DNA of 64,000 nt from positions 124,001 to 188,000 of the forward strand of contig NZ_CP109428.1 in NCBI RefSeq assembly GCF_036250695.1, in the 5' to 3' direction. Positions 29,840 through 38,018 of the stretch are shown here, piece by piece; position 1 is the first letter of the stretch; every line of letters begins with the position of its first letter. The DNA comes from Streptomyces sp. NBC_01497. Its GTDB lineage: Bacteria > Actinomycetota > Actinomycetes > Streptomycetales > Streptomycetaceae. The position numbers and the translations under genes are program-made. Under the pieces are notes generated by a model. That model was not told the DNA's origin. It made no database searches and was given only the letters and a program-made list of their open reading frames with translations.

Positions 29840-31423
29840 TCAGACGTGGAAGCTGTCAGGTTCAGCGGACTTCCAATCAGCAGCCCAACCCGCCGGGGCC
29901 TCGGCCAGCAACTGCCCGGGCTCCAGCCAATCGTAGAGCTCCTGATAAGAGCGGATAACGGATGGTCCGAGGCGACGCATCAACATGTGGGGGCGCAGCT
30001 CCGCCGGATTGATGACCCCCATGGACGCCATGATCTGCTGTGCGCTGGAAACGGTACTGCGCTGGAAACGCTCGACCCTCAGTGACTTATCCGGGACATC
30101 AAGCGCTCTCGCGCGGCGCGAGTCTTGCGTAGCGACTCCAGCCGGGCAGGTATTCGTGTGGCATCGCTGCGACTGAATACAGCCAACAGCGAACATCATT
30201 GCGCGCGCCGCATTGGTGTAGTCAGCACCTTGAATGATCCGTTTAACAATGTCAGCCCCGGTCGCAATCTTTCCGCTCGCACCGATCCTGACACGGTCAC
30301 GCAGACCGACCCCGACCAACGCATTATGGACCGTTATCAGCCCCTCAGTCAGGGGCATCCCGAGGTGATCGGCAAACTCCAGGGGGGCAGCTCCGGTGCC
30401 ACCCTCTGCACCATCGACGATGATGAAGTCGGGAGTACTGCCTTCTTCGAGCATCGCCTTGCAGACGGAAAGAAACTGCCTGCGTGAGCCGACACACAGC
30501 TTGAAGCCGACAGGCTTGCCCTGCGCCAGCTCTCTCATTCGCCTGATGAACTGTACGAGTTCGCGGGGGGTTTGGAATACCTGATGGTAGGGGGGAGATA
30601 TAACAGTCTTGCCTTGGACGACACCCCGGATCCGCGCTATCTCCGCATTAACCTTCTCACCGGGAAGGACTCCGCCAATGCCAGGTTTCGCTCCCTGCGA
30701 AAGCTTCAGTGAAACACACCTGACCTGTTCAGTTGCCGCCTTCTCCGCGAACAGGTCTGGTGAGAACGCGCCTTCTGGGGTACGGCAACCAAAGTAACCT
30801 GTCCCAACTTCCCAGATCAGATCGCCGCCTGGCAGGAGATGGTGATCGGAGAGTCCGCCTTCTCCTGTGTCGTGCGCAAACCCGCCTAGCCTCGCCCCTG
30901 TATTCAGTGCAAGAATCGCTTGAGGGGACAGCGCACCAAAACTCATAGCTGAAACGTTGAGCAGCGCCATGTCATAGGGCTTTTGGCAGTCGGGACCTCC
31001 AATATGCACGCGCGGGGGGGCAGCGGCAGTCTGGCGGGGGTGGAGCGACGGGGTAAGGAATTCGTAACCGCTGGCATACACATCGCGCTCGGTCCCGAAA
31101 GGCTCTTCAGCGTCGGTCCCCTTGGCCCGCTGGTAAACGATGCTACGGACACTTCTGTCATAGGGACGGCCGTCGAAGTTGCGCTCAACAAAATACTGCT
31201 GCAGCTCAGGTCTGATGTACTCCATCAAAAAACGGATGTGGCCTACCACGGGATAGTTCCGCAGCACAGAGTGCCGTTTCTGCATTAGATCGTATGCACC
31301 GACCACCGCCAGTACGGCACACAGGGAGGCGATGATCCACCACCAGGGGGAGACCGCCACCGCGGCTTCTACCGTAACTGCGGACACGAGGCCCGCAAGA
31401 ACCACCAAACCAGTTCTGATCAC
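29840..31423 (-). CDS. FMN-binding glutamate synthase family protein, membrane-anchored
   Basis: 527 residues. The first 45 contain two hydrophobic helices, so the protein is likely membrane-attached. The rest is the FMN-barrel of glutamate synthase without the amidotransferase domain: NVSAMSFGALSPQAILALN, HDTGEGGLSDHH, SLKLSQGAKPGIGGVLPGEK, FIIVDGAEGGTGAAPLEFAD and IGASGKIATGADIVK. CIQSQRCHTNTCPAGVATQ keeps the three Cys that hold the 3Fe-4S cluster in GltB. Such stand-alone proteins are common, but their substrates are mostly unknown; glutamate synthesis would need a separate glutaminase source. It is the first gene of the run and has a palindromic operator upstream. Confidence 0.88.
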   Translation of the reverse strand: MIRTGLVVLAGLVSAVTVEAAVAVSPWWWIIASLCAVLAVVGAYDLMQKRHSVLRNYPVVGHIRFLMEYIRPELQQYFVERNFDGRPYDRSVRSIVYQRAKGTDAEEPFGTERDVYASGYEFLTPSLHPRQTAAAPPRVHIGGPDCQKPYDMALLNVSAMSFGALSPQAILALNTGARLGGFAHDTGEGGLSDHHLLPGGDLIWEVGTGYFGCRTPEGAFSPDLFAEKAATEQVRCVSLKLSQGAKPGIGGVLPGEKVNAEIARIRGVVQGKTVISPPYHQVFQTPRELVQFIRRMRELAQGKPVGFKLCVGSRRQFLSVCKAMLEEGSTPDFIIVDGAEGGTGAAPLEFADHLGMPLTEGLITVHNALVGVGLRDRVRIGASGKIATGADIVKRIIQGADYTNAARAMMFAVGCIQSQRCHTNTCPAGVATQDSRRARALDVPDKSLRVERFQRSTVSSAQQIMASMGVINPAELRPHMLMRRLGPSVIRSYQELYDWLEPGQLLAEAPAGWAADWKSAEPDSFHV

Positions 31424-31440
31424 TCGACGAGGTTATAAGC

Positions 31441-31467
31441 AGCTGATAGACGCGTCGTCTATCAGCT
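31441..31467. promoter_or_regulatory. Perfect palindromic operator candidate
   Basis: AGCTGATAGACG and its exact inverted copy CGTCTATCAGCT flank a 3-base centre (CGT). The site ends 18 bases from the start codon of the minus-strand FMN gene. Size and symmetry fit a dimeric repressor such as TetR or GntR type. No matching regulator gene lies next to it in the window. Confidence 0.6.
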
Positions 31468-31888
31468 ATGAATCAGCCAACCACGCCCTTGGCGTGGGTA
31501 TCGACGGGACCCGGCAGGCCGAGCCCCGGCAGGGAAGCGGCACAACCCGGGGATGGGAGAGTCCAAGCCGAATCGCACAGTCGGTCCCGCTTAACACCTA
31601 GCGACCATGATCGCACTCCGCCTGCACTGATCGATCGAGGCCGAGGCGAGTACGAATCCATGAGGGGCCGCCCGAAACTACGTGGCCGTGGCGTGACACA
31701 TAACATTCAAGCTGCCGTGCGTCAAGAAACTGCCTGGAGACGACCCAGTCAATCGCCGCCTCACCTACTAGCCCAAGTACTACATAATGCGATTATTCAT
31801 ATAAAATGTAGCAAGTTGACCGTGTCAGTCTTTCACATGTATCTCATGGTTTTGGCCGTCCAACGACACCGATCTTCTCCAACCTAAA
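31468..31888. other. Intergenic, no supported gene
   Basis: About 420 bases between the operator and the IS5/IS110 composite, becoming AT-rich toward 31780-31850. It probably holds the promoter of the minus-strand operon at its left end. Nothing else was recognised. Confidence 0.4.
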
Positions 31889-31926
31889 ACCGCGTCCGAT
31901 GTGGTCTCTGGCCCGTTGATCTGAAC

Positions 31927-32270
31927 ATGGGTAGAGGTACCTGGAGTTGGATCGTTCTGGACGGTTTCTGGGAGATCGCGGAGCCATTGATCCCGCCGTC
32001 CAAGGTGCGTCCGCAGGACGGCGGGACACAAGACACGTCTGATGGGACGGTGTTCGCCGCGATCATCTACGTCCTGGTCAGCGGCTGTGCCTGGCGGGCC
32101 CTGCCGCCCTGTTTCGGTATATCGAAGTCCACCGCGCAGCGCTGCCTCCTGATCTGGTCACGGGCCGGCGTCTGGGGTCGACTCCAGACGCCGTGCTGGA
32201 TCGGATCGACGAGTACGGACTACTGGATCTCACGCGCACGGTCCTCGACTCGGCGCACGTGCGGGCTAAA
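31927..32270 (+). pseudogene. IS5 transposase, 5' part (orfA-like)
   Basis: Encodes the DUF4096-like N-terminus: MGRGTWSWIVLDGFWEIAEP, AAIIYVLVSGCAWRALPPCF and GISKSTAQRCLLIW. Compared with the copy at 39.8 kb it has a small frame change near 32180. It is disrupted by the IS110 insertion. Confidence 0.75.
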
Positions 32271-33724
32271 AAGTGCCCCTATCGTTTTCGTCAAGCAGTG
32301 GCAGTGGATGGAGCCGCGTAGAAGGTGCCGTCGCGGAGCATCGCGAAGAGCACGTCAATTCGGCGTCGGGCGAGGCAGACGATCGCTGCGACGTGGTGCT
32401 TGCCCTCGTGTCGTTTCTTGTCGTAGTAGGCGCGTGAACCGGGCTGGGACAGTGAGGCGAACGCGGCGAGGTAGAAGGCTCGCTTGAGCTGTTTGTTGCC
32501 TCGCCAGGCCGGGTGCCCGCTGCGGATCGAAGAGCCGGAGCGGCGGGTGGCGGGCGCGAGCCCGGCGCAGGCGGCCAGGTGGCCTGCGGTGGCGAAACTG
32601 CTGCCGTCACCCACGTCGATGAGAATCCGGGCCGCGGTCCTGACCCCGATGCCGGGCATCGAGGTCAGGACCCGTGAAAGAGGGTGTGTCTCCAACAGTT
32701 CCTCGACCCTTGTTGCGAGGCGACGGCGTTGGTCGAGCACGGCCGTGAGTGAAGTGGCCAGGCTGGGGACGATCAGCGCTGCAGCATCGGTGCCGGGGAC
32801 GACGACGCTTTGTTCGTCGAGTGCCTCGAAGACGTCTGCGCCTAGTCGTTCAGTCATGCGCGGTGCTTTGGGTAGCAGCCGGGAAACCAGCCGCCGTCTG
32901 CCGGCCTTCCTCAACTCGGGTGGGGATCCGTAGCGTTCAAGAAGGAACAGGACGGCCGAGTGGTCCAGCCGGGGACCCAGGACCCGCTCAAGTGACGGGT
33001 GGATCTGGGTCAGCAACCGACGCAGACGATTCTTGGTGACCTCGCCGGCCAAATCGTCGTCGAAGCCCACCAGCATGTTCAGCTCGGCAACGGTCTCGTC
33101 GTCCGGCGCCAGGTCCCGCAGCGTGTGTGGCATGGTTCGGGCGGCGTCCGCGATGATCGCCGCGTCGCGGGCGTCGGTCTTCGACTCACCGTGGTAGAGG
33201 TCGGCGATCCGTCGCATCGTCAGCCCCGGAAGATAGGCGACACGGCAGCCAACATCCCGCGCCACAGCCAGCGGCAGCGCCCCGATCGAGGCCGGCTGGT
33301 CCACCACAACGAGTATGATGCCGTGCCTGGCCTGCAGTTTAGTGAACAGCTCACGCAGCCGCGGTTCACTGTTGGGCAGCGGCTTGTCGAACACTTTCTT
33401 GCCCGCCGGAGTCAGCGCGGTGCCGTGATGCTCCCCCTTGCCGACATCCAGACCGAGGTAGATGTCGATCTCGCTCTCGTCGCTGATAGGCCCCTCCGAA
33501 GCAGATTCTTCCCAGCCTCACCTGCGGCATCCACGTGCCGGCATCCACGTTACGAAGGCCTGCCCACCCAATGAGTACGGATGAAGAGGTCGTGCCCCCG
33601 ATCAGCGGTCTGCCGATGCTTCCGGTCCGGTGACACCACTTTTTCGACCATGATCGACAAGGGGCAACAGTCATGCCGGACCCGGAGGCCGGGAGCCCCA
33701 TTGCGGGACCACGAAAACGGTAAC
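32271..33724 (-). mobile_element. IS110-family element (group A) inserted in the IS5 copy
   Basis: The limits are defined by the IS5 sequence on both sides: GCTAAAAAG to the left and GGGGGCGAAC to the right, which are contiguous in the complete IS5 copy at 40.1 kb. The 33520-33724 part is non-coding and matches the end of the copy at 10.2 kb. Confidence 0.8.
32291..33517 (-). CDS. IS110-family transposase (group A), open but without a canonical start
   Basis: The frame is open from about 33517 to the stop and contains all conserved parts: LGLDVGKGEHHG with the first catalytic Asp, VVVDQPASIGALPLAVARD, DARDAAIIADAARTMPHTLR, TSMPGIGVRTAARILIDVGD, and CAGLAPATRRSGSSIRSGHP. The C-terminal RGNKQLKRAFYLAAFASLSQ is intact, unlike the copy at 10.5 kb. 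The problem is initiation. Between the upstream stop (near 33518) and the catalytic Asp I find no ATG, GTG or TTG in frame; the first usable GTG is at 33394, after the motif. It may be crippled at the start or use an unusual start codon. Confidence 0.75.
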   Translation of the reverse strand, partial: GWEESASEGPISDESEIDIYLGLDVGKGEHHGTALTPAGKKVFDKPLPNSEPRLRELFTKLQARHGIILVVVDQPASIGALPLAVARDVGCRVAYLPGLTMRRIADLYHGESKTDARDAAIIADAARTMPHTLRDLAPDDETVAELNMLVGFDDDLAGEVTKNRLRRLLTQIHPSLERVLGPRLDHSAVLFLLERYGSPPELRKAGRRRLVSRLLPKAPRMTERLGADVFEALDEQSVVVPGTDAAALIVPSLATSLTAVLDQRRRLATRVEELLETHPLSRVLTSMPGIGVRTAARILIDVGDGSSFATAGHLAACAGLAPATRRSGSSIRSGHPAWRGNKQLKRAFYLAAFASLSQPGSRAYYDKKRHEGKHHVAAIVCLARRRIDVLFAMLRDGTFYAAPSTATA

Positions 33725-33727
33725 GGG

Positions 33728-34197
33728 GGCGAACTTGCAGGTCCGAGCCCCGTGGGCCGAGGTAAGCCGGGCTCCACGATGCACGTCCTGTCGGACGCGA
33801 ACGGGCTGCCCCTCGTCGTCGGCCCCTCCGCAGCCAACGTCCACGACAGCCAAGGTCTGAAGGCGGTGGTCGCCGGTCTCCAAACGAGACACGTCCGAGA
33901 AAACGGTTGGCACTACAAGCCGCGCAAACTCCACGCCGACAAGGCGTACGATCAACCTGACCTGCGACGATGGCTCGGCGGCAAACGCATCGGCGTCCGC
34001 ATCGCCCGCAAGAGCATCGAGTCCAGCGAACGATGAGGCCGCCGAAGGTGAGTGATCGAGCGGACCATGTCGTGGCTGACCGGCTACCGCAGACTCAACC
34101 ACCGCTACGAACGACACCCCCGCAACTACCTGGCCTTCCTCGGCCTCGCCGCCGCCCTCTGCTGCTACAAACGACTCGTGCACCTCACCACACAGGA
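33728..34197 (+). pseudogene. IS5 transposase, 3' part (orfB-like)
   Basis: Continues the interrupted IS5: MHVLSDANGLPLVVGPSAAN, QGLKAVVAGLQTRHVRENGW, KAYDQPDLRRWLGGK, then after a stop near 34035 ERTMSWLTGYRRLNHRYERH. It contains the second half of the DDE core but is broken. Confidence 0.75.
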
Positions 34198-34251
34198 CAC
34201 AGTCTGACTAAGCGGTTCTATTTCTCAAACAGGCATAGAAAGGGGAATGTG

Positions 34252-34578
34252 ATGATACAGAAAGTCCAGGCGCTCCTTATCGACGACCTCGACGGAAGCG
34301 AAGCTGATGAGACCGTAAAATTCGCGCTGGACGGTAAGGCCTGCGAGATCGACCTGTCGAAGGAGAATGCTGACAAACTGCGGCAGCTCCTGGCGCCGTA
34401 CATCGAGAAGGCCCGGCGTGCCGGTGGCTGGCCGAAGCCCGGCCACGCACCAGCCAGGACGACGGGGGTAGACAGCGCCGAAATTCGGGCATGGGCAACT
34501 GACAACGGGTATACGCCTCACACTCGCGGGCGGGTTCCGATCGAGATCAGAATGGCCTACGAGAAGGCCAACAGCTGA
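34252..34578 (+). CDS. lsr2: Lsr2 family nucleoid-associated protein
   Basis: 108 residues of the Lsr2 family, the actinobacterial H-NS-like xenogeneic silencer that binds AT-rich foreign DNA. The N-terminal oligomerisation half has VQALLIDDLDGSEADETVKF and YEIDLS-like CEIDLSKENA. The C-terminal DNA-binding half has IRAWATDNGYTPHTRGRVP; the AT-hook-like RGR loop is kept. The ATG at 34252 has AAGGGGAA 6 bases upstream. It lies right behind an IS5 end and is probably a paralogue of the chromosomal gene carried by the mobile region. Confidence 0.93.
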   Translation: MIQKVQALLIDDLDGSEADETVKFALDGKACEIDLSKENADKLRQLLAPYIEKARRAGGWPKPGHAPARTTGVDSAEIRAWATDNGYTPHTRGRVPIEIRMAYEKANS

Positions 34579-35010
34579 CCGTTCAGTGCCTCGATGCGAC
34601 AGGGACTTCCATGGTCTTGAGGAAGCCAGGACAGCAGGTCCGAGCCTCGCTTCTGCGTCTGCTGCTGTTCCATCGCAGTCCGAGCGCCTTGGGGCTTCTT
34701 CGGCAGCGTTGAGCTGAACGGCGGCAACTGTCCGGCGTAGCCGGGCCGTCCAGGTCGGCCCCAACAGGAGTTCTATGCATCTCACTGTAGCGCCCGGAGC
34801 CCGCCTGCGGCCGCTCGGCTCGCGCGCCCAAGCGGCCGACGATCACGGCTGCGGCGTGGATGTCACCGACCGTGAGGGGCGACAGGCACACGCGAGTCAG
34901 GATGCGCGTCAGCGGGTGGCGGGCACGACCCGCGCCGGGACCGTCTTCGCTTGACGGCAACAGTCGACCGACACGGGCGCAGGGGAGCTGTGGGTGGCTA
35001 TGGTCAGGCT
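34579..35010. other. Intergenic, no supported gene
   Basis: About 430 bases. Open frames on both strands are unremarkable for this GC content and show no family. The downstream hydrolase promoter should be here. Confidence 0.35.
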
Positions 35011-35898
35011 GTGACTCAGCACCGTGACACCAGAGAACTTATCCATGGGATGGCCGACATCGAGCCCGGCCTCCGCCTTCACTACGTCACGGCGGGGCAG
35101 GGTGATCGCACCATCCTTCTACTGCACGGTTTTCCGCAGACCTGGTGGGAGTGGCGCCGCGTCATCACGCCGCTCGTCGAGGCCGGCTTCCGGGTGGTTG
35201 CCCCCGACTACCGAGGGGCCGGGCACTCGTGGAAACCCGTTGGAGGGTACGACAAGCGCACACTTGCGCGGGACACTCACACCTTGCTGCGTGAGCATCT
35301 CGGAATCAAGGGCCGGGTTGTCGTAGCGGGCCACGACATCGGGTTGATGGTGGCCTACGCCTTCGCGCAGGCCTACCGGGAGGAGGTCTCGCACCTGGTG
35401 CTGATGGACGCCCCGCTGCCGGGCACCGAAGTCTTCGACCGACTGCGCAGCGACCCTCGGGTGTGGCATTTCGCGTTCCATGGCGCGCGGGATGTTGCGG
35501 AGATGCTGGTCGCAGGACGTGAGCGGCAGTACCTGCACACATTCTTCAACGTTCGGAACTCCGATCCGTCGGCGATCAGCGCTGAGGACTTTGACATCTA
35601 CGTTGCGGCGTACTCGGCACCGGGTGCTATGCGTGCCGGGTTCGAGCTCTACCGCACGTTCGACCAGGACGCGGCGCACAACCGGACGGCGCAGAAGAAA
35701 AACGGCCGCCTGAGCATGCCGGTGCTCGCCATTGGTGGCGCCATCAGTACGACGGGCGCACTCATGGGCGAGATGATTCGCGAGGTGGCCGAGAACGTTG
35801 TCACGCGGATCATTCCAGGGACCGCCCACTGGATCGCGGAAGAGGACCCCGAGGCGCTTGTCCACTGTCTGCTGGAGTTCCTCGAGAGCGGCTTCTAA
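35011..35898 (+). CDS. Alpha/beta hydrolase, epoxide hydrolase-like
   Basis: 295 residues of the alpha/beta-hydrolase fold. The oxyanion region is LLLHGFPQTWWEW. The nucleophile elbow GHDIGLMVAY carries Asp, not Ser, which marks the epoxide hydrolase / haloalkane dehalogenase branch. The late His is in GTAHWIAEEDPEAL. A cap with YLHTFFNVRNSDPSAIS is present. The likely reaction is hydrolysis of an epoxide or a halo-acid; the substrate is unknown. The GTG at 35011 is the best family start, but its ribosome site is poor. The TAA stop coincides with the first three bases of a MITE, so transcription ends or folds there. Confidence 0.85.
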   Translation: MTQHRDTRELIHGMADIEPGLRLHYVTAGQGDRTILLLHGFPQTWWEWRRVITPLVEAGFRVVAPDYRGAGHSWKPVGGYDKRTLARDTHTLLREHLGIKGRVVVAGHDIGLMVAYAFAQAYREEVSHLVLMDAPLPGTEVFDRLRSDPRVWHFAFHGARDVAEMLVAGRERQYLHTFFNVRNSDPSAISAEDFDIYVAAYSAPGAMRAGFELYRTFDQDAAHNRTAQKKNGRLSMPVLAIGGAISTTGALMGEMIREVAENVVTRIIPGTAHWIAEEDPEALVHCLLEFLESGF

Positions 35899-36053
35899 GG
35901 GCTGTCCCGTAACCCTGGGCAGCGCTTGCCGATGCCCGGTTCGGCCTACTTGGTTAGGATCCAGTTTAGGCCGCGACTCGGGGCGCAACCGGACAATCAG
36001 ATCTGCTTGTGGTGACCTACCGACCTCCGCCCCGGGTTACGGGACAACGCTTA
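35896..36053. repeat. 158-bp MITE, copy A
   Basis: The ends are inverted: TAAGGGCTGTCCCGTAAC and GTTACGGGACAACGCTTA. The interior closely matches copies at 50305 and 54155 (for example GACAATCAGATCTGCTTG). There is no coding capacity. The outer TA/TTA bases look like a target preference. It directly overlaps the stop codon of the hydrolase gene. Confidence 0.8.
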
Positions 36054-36139
36054 GCTTGAACTTTAACCTCGGGGTCCGAACGGCTCGTCGTACTTGATCA
36101 CTCGGACTGGTAACTGCGGTACATACCACGGTCCACGGG

Positions 36140-36547
36140 GCTCGGACCTGTGAGTTCGCCCCTTTTTTAGCCCTCACGTGCGCGGAGTCGAGCACCGCCC
36201 GGGACAGGTCGAGCAGGCCGGCGTTGTCCAGGCGATGCAGGATCTCCTCGTGGAGCCGGCCCCAGACATCGGCCCCCGACCAGATCAAGAACCTGCGGTA
36301 GGCCGTCGACTTCGATATCCCGAAGCAGAGCGGCAATGCCCGCCAGGAACAGCCGCTGACCAGGACGTAGATGATCGCCGCGAACAGCGTCTCATCAGGC
36401 GTGTCCTGCCTCCCGCCGCCCTGCGGTCGTACCCTCGACGGCGGGAGCAGCGGCTCCGCGATCTCCCACAGGTCCTCCGGAACAACCCAACCCCACGTAC
36501 CCCGCCCCCTGCGCAGACCAACGAGCCAATCCCACTAGGACACGGTC
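36140..36547 (-). pseudogene. IS5-family transposase, truncated
   Basis: The minus-strand 5' part of an IS5 transposase with the usual end (CACTAGGACACGGTC). Pieces include FGISKSTAYRRFLIWSGADV, RLDNAGLLDLSRAVLDSAHV and RAKKGANSQVRAPW, in two frames. It stops near 36140 and is followed by unrelated sequence. Confidence 0.7.
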
Positions 36548-36609
36548 TTATTGAACTTATTCCACTTCAGTGACGTGAGGAAGGGAAACGAGAGCGGAAT
36601 GAAGGACTC

Positions 36610-37797
36610 ATGATGGGAAATAGTGTGATGGCTTCGGGTGTGACCGGTGACGCGGATTTGCTTGATGGCGCTGGGAAGCTGACTGAGCAGTTGCGTGCGC
36701 GCGCGTCGGAAGCGTCTTCTTCTGGAACGCTGCCTGACGATGTCGTCCTGGCGCTTGAGTCGGCAGGCATGTTCCGTCTGGGATTGCCGAAGGGGCTCGG
36801 TGGGTTCGAGGCGGACCCGATGACGCTGGTGGTCACTGCGGAGAAGCTCGCTTATGCGGACGGGTCCGCAGCATGGGCCACCATGACTGGCAACAGTTCG
36901 ATGTTTTTCGCCTGGCTTGACCAGGATGTTGCAAGCAGCTTGCTGGACGGTCGCCCCGGTCAACCGGTCGCCTCGTCGTTCGCTCCGTCAGGGCGCGGTG
37001 TCGAGGATGGTGGGGGTTTTCGCATCTCAGGCCGTTGGTCCTATGTGAGTGGTTCATCGCACGCGGCGATGATTCTCCTGGCTTTTATGGTGGCTGGTCC
37101 TGATGGTTCTCCCCGCATGGTGGACGGCAGACCGTTGATGCGGTGGGCAGTGCTACCGTCGGCCGATGTCGCTGTTCAGCAGACCTGGGCGGATGCGGCT
37201 GGCCTGCGTGGCTCGGGTAGTCACGACGTGATTGTCGAGGACGTTTTCGTTCCTGCGGAACGGACGCTGATGCCGTTTTTCGAACCGCCGAGGGCTGAAG
37301 GCGCACTTTATCGGATGCCTTTCTTCACGGGTGTCCGCTCGCTGTTGGTGGGAATTCCCCTGGGTCTGGCTCGTCGCGCGCTGGACGAGCTGACTATTCT
37401 CATTCAGCACAAAACACGTGAGATGGCACCGCTTGTGCAGGATCAAGACGTGCAGGTCAGACTTGCTGAAGCGGAAGCGTCCTTGCGAGCCGGCCGTCAT
37501 TTTGTTCTTGATGCGACGGATCGGACATGGGCGAGCGTTCGTTCGTCCGACACGGTGTCTTTGCCGTTGCGTACCGAATACACGCTGGCTGCCCAGTTCG
37601 CGATGCGTAGCGCCGTTCAGGCTGTCAATCTCGCTTTCGAGATCGCGGGAGTGTCCTCCGCACTTGTGAACGACGCGATTGGCCAATGCTGGCGGGATGT
37701 GAACGTCGCCAGCCAGCACATCGCGTTCTCTCGAAATCGTTGGCGAGGTGCTGGACAGGCCCTGCTCGGAGTGGATGTCGACCCGTTCTATCTGTAG
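36610..37797 (+). CDS. Acyl-CoA dehydrogenase-fold flavoprotein (possible two-component monooxygenase)
   Basis: 395 residues with the acyl-CoA dehydrogenase three-domain fold. The N-terminal helical part has LALESAGMFRLGLPKGLGGF. The middle beta-domain reads FAPSGRGVEDGGGFRISGRW and DAAGLRGSGSHDVIVEDVFV. The C-terminal helices end FEIAGVSSALVNDAIGQCWR, DVNVASQHIAF. The C-terminal pattern with a late His-bearing helix is nearer to class D flavin monooxygenases (HsaA/HpaB-like) and N-oxygenases than to CoA dehydrogenases; a reductase partner is not seen. AAGGA precedes tandem ATGs (36610, 36613). Third-position AT is higher than in neighbours, suggesting transfer from another lineage. Confidence 0.82.
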   Translation: MMGNSVMASGVTGDADLLDGAGKLTEQLRARASEASSSGTLPDDVVLALESAGMFRLGLPKGLGGFEADPMTLVVTAEKLAYADGSAAWATMTGNSSMFFAWLDQDVASSLLDGRPGQPVASSFAPSGRGVEDGGGFRISGRWSYVSGSSHAAMILLAFMVAGPDGSPRMVDGRPLMRWAVLPSADVAVQQTWADAAGLRGSGSHDVIVEDVFVPAERTLMPFFEPPRAEGALYRMPFFTGVRSLLVGIPLGLARRALDELTILIQHKTREMAPLVQDQDVQVRLAEAEASLRAGRHFVLDATDRTWASVRSSDTVSLPLRTEYTLAAQFAMRSAVQAVNLAFEIAGVSSALVNDAIGQCWRDVNVASQHIAFSRNRWRGAGQALLGVDVDPFYL

Positions 37798-37998
37798 GAG
37801 GCGAGGCCGTCATGAAAGCCTGCGGGGTATCAGCGGATCCGGGCGCGGGTGCGCTCGACGACCCACGAACCGCACCTGGGTCACGGGGTTGGTGATGGTC
37901 AGCCGTGTTGTGGCGCCTGACATGAGGATGATGTCCTGCCATCAACGACCTCATGAAGCGGCCCGTCGGAGGCCGTTTCTCTGAGCCAGTGACATCCT

Positions 37999-38018
37999 CT
38001 CCGCCCTAAAGGACGGAG
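37999..38018. other. Terminal hairpin of the IS605-type element
   Basis: CTCCG...CGGAG arms with an inner CC/GG enclose CTAAA. It contains the TAG stop codon of TnpB (minus strand, 38008-38006). Such subterminal hairpins are bound by Y1 transposases, and the TnpB-side end is also where the guide (omega/re) RNA is encoded. Confidence 0.6.

Larger units (their letters stand above)
31889..34204 (+). mobile_element. IS5-family element split by an IS110 insertion
   Basis: The outer element has degenerate ends (ACCGCGTCCGATGTGG at 31889 and CACACAGGACACAGTC ending at 34204). The transposase begins MGRGTWSWIVLDGFWEIAEP and breaks at about 32270 after the GCTAAAAAG site. The rest resumes at about 33725 (GKPGSTMHVLSDANGLPLVV to LCCYKRLVHLTT). 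A stop or frame change near 34036 shows further decay. Confidence 0.8.
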
